This document shows positions 57,744 through 64,000 of a DNA stretch of 64,000 nt, piece by piece. Source of the stretch: Onthophagus taurus (taxonomy: Eukaryota > Arthropoda > Insecta > Coleoptera > Scarabaeidae); assembly GCF_036711975.1 (NCBI RefSeq), contig NC_091973.1:2914001-2978000 (forward strand), written 5' to 3'. The position numbers and the translations under genes were made by a program. Below the pieces are notes generated by a model. That model did not search any database. It was not told where the DNA came from and worked only from the letters and a program-made list of their open reading frames with translations. Within the stretch, counting starts at the first letter, position 1. Each line of letters begins with the position of its first letter.

Positions 57744-58283
57744 ATGAGTCAAAAACAAGAACCAGAAAATCAGTTTGATGATTTATTGGATGATGAGATG
57801 GATGAGATAATGAAGAACTTAAATGTTACAAACATCAAAGATGTTCAAGATGAAACTTTAAATACTGAATCTTTAGAAGAAATGAATAAAGTTAATCTTA
57901 AAAGCACAAATCATCCGTTTGTTTTCTTCGAAATCGATGAAATTAAAAATATCACCACAACCAATCTTCCAAAAACGCAACAAATCAAAACTTGCGGTTT
58001 TTATTATCACCTTGGCGAAAAGATTTATTTACATCAACATCCTAACGCGGAAAAAACGCAAATTTTAGATGGAATTGAAGTGAATGCAGACATGATTAGT
58101 GAATTTCCCCTCGAAGGGAGATTGTATGAAAGTTTTGGGGGATTAACAGTGATGGGAGAAGAAGATAACGACCCAAAAGTGATGTTTGCCGTTTGGTTTT
58201 ATCGCTTAAGAACTGGAACATACAACGACTTGGTAAAAATATGCAAAAAAATTAGGGCAATGTTTTGTAAAGACTTAATATAA
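57744..58283 (+). CDS. Unrecognised intron-less protein of 179 residues
   Basis: I do not recognise the family. The ATG at 57744 opens MSQKQEPENQFDDLLDDEMD, an acidic N-terminus (residues 1-50). The rest (about 80-179) looks like a compact folded domain: CGFYYHLGEKIYLHQHPNAE, then GRLYESFGGLTVMGEEDNDP, VMFAVWFYRLRTGTYNDLVK and CKDLI at the end. There is no signal peptide or membrane segment. Codon use is AT-rich and even, unlike the surrounding spacer, which supports a real gene. It precedes BORCS6 by 302 bp in the same orientation. Confidence 0.75.
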   Translation: MSQKQEPENQFDDLLDDEMDEIMKNLNVTNIKDVQDETLNTESLEEMNKVNLKSTNHPFVFFEIDEIKNITTTNLPKTQQIKTCGFYYHLGEKIYLHQHPNAEKTQILDGIEVNADMISEFPLEGRLYESFGGLTVMGEEDNDPKVMFAVWFYRLRTGTYNDLVKICKKIRAMFCKDLI

Positions 58284-58584
58284 TTTATTTAAACTTAATT
58301 AATCGTTTTGATATTGACCCATCATCAAGCGCCATCTCTTTTTTAAAACCCACACTAAATTAAAACATTTGCAAAAAACAAAATTTAATAACATACAAAA
58401 TTTTATTAATGTGTTTATATCGCATAAAAAAATCATTTCATAATGTTAAACATTAAAAGGTATTTTTGAAATTCATATTTTTAAAATGATGCGCGTGGGG
58501 TTTACGCAAAAGATTCACCCAGATACTGCTTGTTTATCACACTCTGAATATACCTGATCTAATTTTTTTATTACAACGCAAGCA

Positions 58585-59461
58585 ATGGAATCCAAAGAAA
58601 ATCAAGAAAACATGAAAGAACCTAATCAAACTATAGTAAGTTAAAACAATAACATAACCACAAATTTTAAATTCTAACCTTAAAAGCGACCGAAATCGTT
58701 AAAACCCGAGGATAATGACGACAACGACGACGATATATCTCAACAAATGACGGCGTCTTACAGCGAAATTTCATTCAAATCTGGATTGAGCCCTGATGAG
58801 CCCAATGATGTGTTAAAGAGGCCGGTTACGCTGTGTGATGATACCAAAGGCTTGGGGCCACTTACTTTAGAAGGTATTGTTCATATTGAAGGGAACATGA
58901 CTCATTTTGTTGCTGAAGATCTTGAATATAAAATTAAAATATCTAGTCCGCAAGCAAAGAACACTCCCACACATAGCAGGCACCCTAAACAAATTGGAAG
59001 TTTGGATGTAGGACTCTTAAATGATTTAGAGATCGAAGCGCAGCATTTAGCTACATCTGTGGATAACCTTACAGAAAATTTGTGTGGTATTTTACATTCA
59101 GTAAGTTTAAAAGAAAGAGTGTTTTTAATATTAATAATTTATTTTGCTTAGATATCATCAATTACTGCAGATAATGTGGATGTATACAAAAATGCTGTTT
59201 CTAAGATGTCTGATGATATGGATGCTAATATAAAAGTTTTTTTAATTAACTATTGATTGAATTTATTGATAATTAATCATTTTTAGAGCATGTATACAAT
59301 GATGGCAAAAGCAGAAGAAGTGACGCAAACTATGAAGTCTGTTGATGCACATGCAAATAGAGTGTAAGTCTGATTAATTGAGATAATAAGGAATTGATGT
59401 GATTTTGTGTTTTAGAAAAGAAATCAAGAGATTGGTTGATTTATTTGAAAGTTATTTGTAA
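58585..59461 (+). CDS. BORCS6: BLOC-1-related complex subunit 6 (BORCS6/lyspersin)
   Basis: A subunit of BORC, the complex on the lysosome surface that recruits Arl8 and kinesin to move lysosomes outward. Exons: 58585-58635, 58687-59100, 59152-59235, 59287-59363, 59416-59461, with GT-AG junctions and matching phases, giving 223 residues. The N-terminus is acidic (KPEDNDDNDDDISQQ). The conserved C-terminal half reads DVGLLNDLEIEAQHLATSVD, ENLCGILHSISSITADNVDV, KSMYTMMAKAEEVTQTMKSV and ends KRLVDLFESYL, matching the BORCS6 coiled-coil domain. The start ATG lies in AGCA ATG G. A shorter start at 58747 is possible but would discard a well-phased first exon. Four of its exons are under 100 bp. Confidence 0.92.
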
Positions 59462-60102
59462 TTTATTTTTAGCTAATTTATATAAATATTTTTAATTTAC
59501 TTACTAATAAAAATTTCTCGCTTAATTTTGTCTTTATTTAGCTTTTAAATATTGATTTCGGAGTAATCTTGAGTAATCTGTACTCTTAGCTTGAGTTATT
59601 TCCCACTAGATGGCGATGCACGAAAACTTTTCTATGTTGTTGAAAGATGGGGTTGTAAAATTTTGGTTAAAAATAGCGGGATTAATTTAAATTTGAATTT
59701 ATTTTAATTCTTGATTAATTAATGTGTGGTATAAATAAAATTGATTGATTTAAAACTTAATTTTTTTATGAATAATTTATTGTAAAAAATAATTATTGGA
59801 TCGAAATTTATGATTTTGTTTTTTTTTTGGTTTTTTTAAAGATGATGGGCGGTCGGGAATTTTGCGAATTGGTGCTCTGGACGTCTCTTGGGAATCGCTG
59901 CGCGCGCTCTAACCCATGAAAGTGGCGGAATTGTCCACAGTTGTGCTGCAAGATGCGTGAACGGTGGTGCTCTGCGATCGCTTCTGTGTATCGCACGCGG
60001 TAATCGTCCAAAAGACACCGCTCTGGTGTAGGAGTTTGAAGGCGAAGTCAGAATGCCGTGTGCTTAAGTATCGTCCTGAAGATCGAAGGTTGATTTTTAG
60101 GA
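59462..60102. other. Spacer and 5' UTR of the MSRRKQ gene
   Basis: AT-rich to about 59830, then GC-richer sequence to 60102 that is probably promoter and 5' UTR of the next gene. I see no TATA box and no other gene. Confidence 0.4.
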
Positions 60103-63100
60103 ATGTCCAGAAGGAAACAACCGAATCCTGCCAAATTAGGTGAGTGACACGCACGTGTCTGTCCAACAGCGGTTTTCGGAATTGGATTTTTTTTGAAAAT
60201 TTACTAAAGAATCGTCGTGGAAAATAATTTCGTTTTGAGTTTGTAATTTAGCATATCGACGCATTCGGCTGGGTGAACAACGGTAGGCGATACCCAAGAG
60301 ACCTAAGGGTCAGGGGAGTAGCACGGCACAGACAGGGAAATATGCGATCCCATGGTGCCATCCCTTGGGAGCCGTATAGCCGCCTGCCGGCGGAGCTCGC
60401 TCCGAGCTCCATGTATAAACTAGTAATATTACAGTTCCGTATTTTGCTCTTAAAATGATATTATCAGATTAAAATGTTTATTTTATTTTCACCCCCCGCG
60501 GCACCCCGTAGAATTGGACCGGGGACCTTTTGCCCCTCACGGAGACGTCGTTTCCCGCGGGACGCCGCTTCTGCACTCAAAGACGCCGCGAACTCTGTTT
60601 TCGTTTTCCGAACTTCCGTCTTTGTTAGTTTTTACTTCCGCTTTCGACCAACTTATTCGCCGGTCTTTTTCAAATGCAACACCCCACACCTGCGACGACT
60701 ATTAACATGAACCAAATCATTCTAAAGTTAGAATGACAAAAATGTTTTAAAACTTTTTGATGGACGTTTTAAAGAAGTACTTTGTTTTGCAGTTGTAGGT
60801 TGTAGTTTGGGGTTGGATTACGGGTGAATAAAACCGATATGGTAGCGCGAAATTAGCTGGGGAAAATCTTGTAATATATTTAGCCATTTATGACCGTTTA
60901 AACAACTATTATTTTACAGCCCCTTGGAGGCCGTTCGAAATATATTTCAAACGGGCTTAGCTCGAACGGGCCAGCGTTCGGATTATCAAGGGTTTTAAAA
61001 AGATCTTGGCGGAAATCGATACGGGCGCGTACATAATGCGAAGCCTTTACACACATCTGCCCGGAATGAATCGAATGTGACAGATGACGGAAGGCAATAC
61101 TAAAATTCGCGGGTAAATACGAACTCCCGTGCGGTTCCTAAAAGCATCACGCCGTACGGGGGAATAATAATAAACATTATTTCGTTTCTTCGAACGTCTT
61201 GAAGGTATTGCGTTTCGTTTTCGGCCTGCGGGGAAGGGGGGAAATTTCAATTTTCCCGTCACCCCGCTGGTTCGCATCAATCGTAGTAATAAGTTTTGTT
61301 GTGGAACTGCGAATTTTATGCGAGAAAACGACACCGTTTATTATTTATATTCAACATAGTTCGGCTAATGCAAATTCATCAGGGTGACGCCGTAACATGT
61401 AACATATTATGATGGAAGAAGTAACTTATGAAAACCCCCGAGGGACACCGCCGGCTCGAGCACGTATTCCCTAGGGCATACTATGCCAAGGCGGTAGAAA
61501 ATTAATGCAACCCTTTGGGAAATCCTACCTTCCGTACCCTGGGGGCGCGTACTGGTAGCTGCGCTCTAAACTTTTCACCTACGTGTTTCTTTTGTACGCC
61601 GAACATCTTTCCATTACAACAAAATTCGTCCAATCGACCTATTAAAACTACTTTCTTTCTTATTGATCTATATAGTATATTAAATCATTAAGATTTATAC
61701 TATTTTTATTTTTTAATTATTTTTACACATCAAAGCAAGTATGCAACCAATATCACAGTACTGGTATTGCAATACGCAAATCGCGATGTTGGTTGCATAT
61801 TAATAACCCAAACCAAAAGTAACATCTAATTATCATCTTAATTAAGAAGTAAGTATCTCATTTGAAAATCGTTTAGCATAATATAAGTTAATATAAGTTA
61901 TAATTTCGAAATTTTAGAAATATTATTGTTTTAGGCGATTGTGAATTGAAAATGAAACCGGATGAATTAGGAAAAAAGATGGAGGAGTCAAGAAGTGAAA
62001 AAAATGAAGAGGAAGATGAAGAGAGTGAAGGTTCGGAGTTGGGGTGTCTAGATGATGAAGACGACGGTAGTGGCAGTGTGAACGGTGAGCAGTGAAACTG
62101 GGGTTTTTCGTCGTGAATAATACACGCGGTAATGTCCGGCCGGTGCATCGCATTAAAATTGGTTTTATTGCCCGCTTTTGAACTGTAATACGTCACAAAG
62201 TTCGAATTGAATTAGCGGGCGCCCGGCGGGCGACGCGACAACATTTTACACTTAACGCGTTCACGGGATTTTGAGCTGATGCGTTTTCTACTCTTGTGTC
62301 AACCGGCTACCGTGTTCATTATTAAACGGCTAATGCGGCCGCATATCGGAGATATGAATTATAGAGCGCTCGGTCCTCATTATATTTACATTGCCAGTTC
62401 TTCGCTTATCGATTCCGGTTTTTGGACGCCAAAATTTTGTTTCGAATTCGATAGTTTTCAGTTACTGCCGCGACGCAATACTAGATCGCCACCAAACGAC
62501 ACTAAAGTTTTGTTCCCGTCTCTTTCCCCCTCGGGACATTTCCGCTCGTTTTTATTAAGACCCCCTCCGCAATTACGATTACTTATTTATCACCTCGCCT
62601 GCATTTTTCACGTTTTCTCATAATTGTGGAAAAAACGTTTTTTATTTCTACGATTGCCGCCTTATCAACCTGTAAATTGTTTATCTCTCCAGCTTTCGCG
62701 CGCGAAGAAAGAGGGCGCCCGCGGACGTCCCCGCGGGGCCCATTGTGCCACTGTTGTATTACTGTCTAATTCAATGCATTACTGTAGCCTTGTAACTGGT
62801 CCCTGGGCGCCTATCGGTAGGGTTGGCTCTGTGCAATTGTTGGGTCCGTTGGTGCCCCCTTGCGTCCCCGAGCTTCAAACCCCCCGATAGCCACTTTTTT
62901 AAACCAACTGAAATTCACATAAATTCTAGGTATATTTAAAATAATATTTTGAAATTATTAATATTAATAATTTTTTAATAATCGAGGTTGAAGTAATATT
63001 CTGTTGGAATTTTTCGTTAAAATTCGGTATGAATTCTTAAGGGGTAAGTGGTAACAGACGGCGGCACACGGCGTGGAGGGTGTCAGGCGCTAGACTCCTC

Positions 63101-64000
63101 TGGGAATCGCGAAGCAATCTCGACCATTTCGTCCCCAAAGGCAAAGACTCAATTAAACTTTAAGATGATATGCAAGCCCCCTTGCCTTTCCCCATTCTTG
63201 TGCGGCCCCGGCGCCTGCGGGGGCAGTCGATCGCGGCCCTCTCGTGCCGGCAGTAAATAATTTAACCCTTTCTTCCGAACTATCGACCCAAGATCACATG
63301 TAAAAAGAAAATTAGTAAAAAATTGAGAATTTTGATTATTTAAAACATTTACGTCAGTTTTTTATTCGGCGAATGGAAAACGCATTAAACATGCAGGCGA
63401 AAAATCGAGGTTAACGTGAAGTGTTTGCAACAGGTGGAAATCGATACCCACGTGGAGTTAGCCGTTTGAATATTTCAAGCTTTTTGTGTCATTTTGTTGG
63501 TGAGCGCTCGATGTACGAACGCGCCCTGAAAGGGCCGCCCATTTTTCGTCATCAGCGCTCATAGCAGAGATATTAATCCCGATCGAGGTTCGCGGCGCGG
63601 CCGTTGCTTTTTTCAACCGATGTGATCAAAGAATCTCGTTTCTTCTCACGATCTATATTAGGACAGTATTGGCTTTGGGTATTTCTTACGGCCGTCCTCC
63701 GATAGATATTGTCGCCGCGTGCGCAACGGTGTGGACCGCTTAAATCGTATAATTATGTACATAACGCGACCAGCGTCGTTCCAAATTAAGTAACTAGTTT
63801 GAAATTCAATTGCGGAGAATTCGAGATAACCGAATGACCATGGCGAATATTAATTTTTCGCATTTTCATTTTTTTTTGTCTTTGTTTCGCTTTCAGGTCG
63901 TGCCAGTTCCCCTTCGAGCAGCAATTCCTCACCGGTTAGTTGTCGCAGTTTCGGATTAAGCGACGCCACCGACGTCGAAGAAACTTACACTGTCGGCGCC
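60103..64000 (+). CDS. MSRRKQ-type zinc-finger transcription co-regulator, 5' end
   Basis: Exons 60103-60139, 61935-62084 and 63897-64000 (continuing past the window) join in frame with good splice sites. The protein starts MSRRKQPNPAKLG. MSRRKQxxP is the N-terminal NuRD/CHD-binding motif shared by SALL, FOG/ZFPM, BCL11 and ZNF423/521 multi-C2H2 proteins. The second exon is acidic (RSEKNEEEDEESEGSELGC). The third begins RASSPSSSNSSPVSCRS, which resembles the ASSPSS segment of ZNF423/521 (Oaz in flies) just before its first finger block. No C2H2 finger falls inside the window, so the paralogue cannot be settled: Oaz/ZNF423 is my first guess, FOG/u-shaped second. The gene is nuclear by family. 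The introns (1.8 kb each) are non-coding as far as I can see. Confidence 0.75.
60140..61934. other. First intron of the MSRRKQ gene
   Basis: Mixed GC; contains CpG-rich stretches near 60480-60700 and 61020-61280, but no supported gene or RNA. It possibly contains regulatory sequence. Confidence 0.4.
62085..63896. other. Second intron of the MSRRKQ gene
   Basis: Mixed GC, with GC-rich patches near 62695-62770 and 63160-63250. No coding exon or known repeat is recognised. Confidence 0.4.

Noticed and set aside
60253-60420. GC-rich stretch with paired segments that resembles a structured RNA
   Set aside because: Short self-complementary pieces such as GCCGGCGGAGCTCGCTCCGAGC exist, but no known RNA shape could be drawn, and it lies in an intron.
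1-64000. tRNA, rRNA and CRISPR arrays
   Set aside because: A reading by eye found none. The tandem arrays here have unequal palindromic units and no spacers, unlike CRISPR, and this is a eukaryotic genome. A covariance scan was not possible.

Overview
The window reads as nuclear DNA of an insect. Genes are split by short GT-AG introns, and the protein-coding genes are animal/insect families (L-type calcium channel, Larp1, peflin, SLC12A8, Oatp, Sec5, PDZRN3-type scaffold, BORCS6). Much of the rest is satellites, MITEs and DNA transposons. A beetle is my best guess; CCCAA (TTGGG) runs fit this weakly, and nothing in the window proves it.

Layout, left to right. 181-4006 (+) is the 3' part of an L-type calcium channel alpha-1 gene (Ca-alpha1D type), with a GC-rich optional exon. 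6033-13665 (-) is a complete Larp1 gene, joined from seven exons including a very short last one. 14515-17690 is a four-copy 792-bp array built from a strongly palindromic CpG-rich module. 18310-19046 (-) is peflin. 19722-22859 (+) is SLC12A8 with a LINE fragment in an intron. 23192-23836 (-) is an unrecognised secreted protein. 26413-29143 (-) is an Oatp organic-anion transporter with a piggyBac-like MITE filling most of one intron. 29.4-34.9 kb is non-coding, with a GC-rich island and a fossil of an insect-retrovirus-like envelope gene. 34924-36442 (+) is a 77-residue FYVE-like zinc-finger gene whose second intron holds the palindromic module and a Tc1/mariner remnant. 36834-41801 (-) is a complete Sec5 gene with a dimeric ~356-bp satellite in its last intron. 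42466-44700 is a second palindromic array (511-bp unit). 44999-47616 (-) is the 3' half of a PDZRN3/4-like gene. 48240-50110 is a 470-bp satellite with short internal units. 52903-54299 is a duplicated unit with a Tc1/mariner element sitting exactly at its junction. 57744-58283 (+) is an unrecognised intron-less gene, 58585-59461 (+) is BORCS6, and 60103-64000 (+) is the 5' end of an MSRRKQ-type zinc-finger co-regulator gene that continues beyond the window.

The genes do not form one pathway; this is an ordinary eukaryotic stretch. Themes do recur: membrane transport and excitability (Ca-alpha1D, SLC12A8, Oatp), vesicle and lysosome traffic (Sec5, BORCS6, peflin, the FYVE-like protein) and mRNA control (Larp1). 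The most unusual content is in the repeats. One palindromic module occurs at four separate places (12.0, 14.5-17.7, 35.3 and 42.5-44.7 kb). Three unrelated satellites each show higher-order structure. Several introns consist mostly of inserted elements. All gene models come from reading splice signals and reading frames by eye; no database search was possible.
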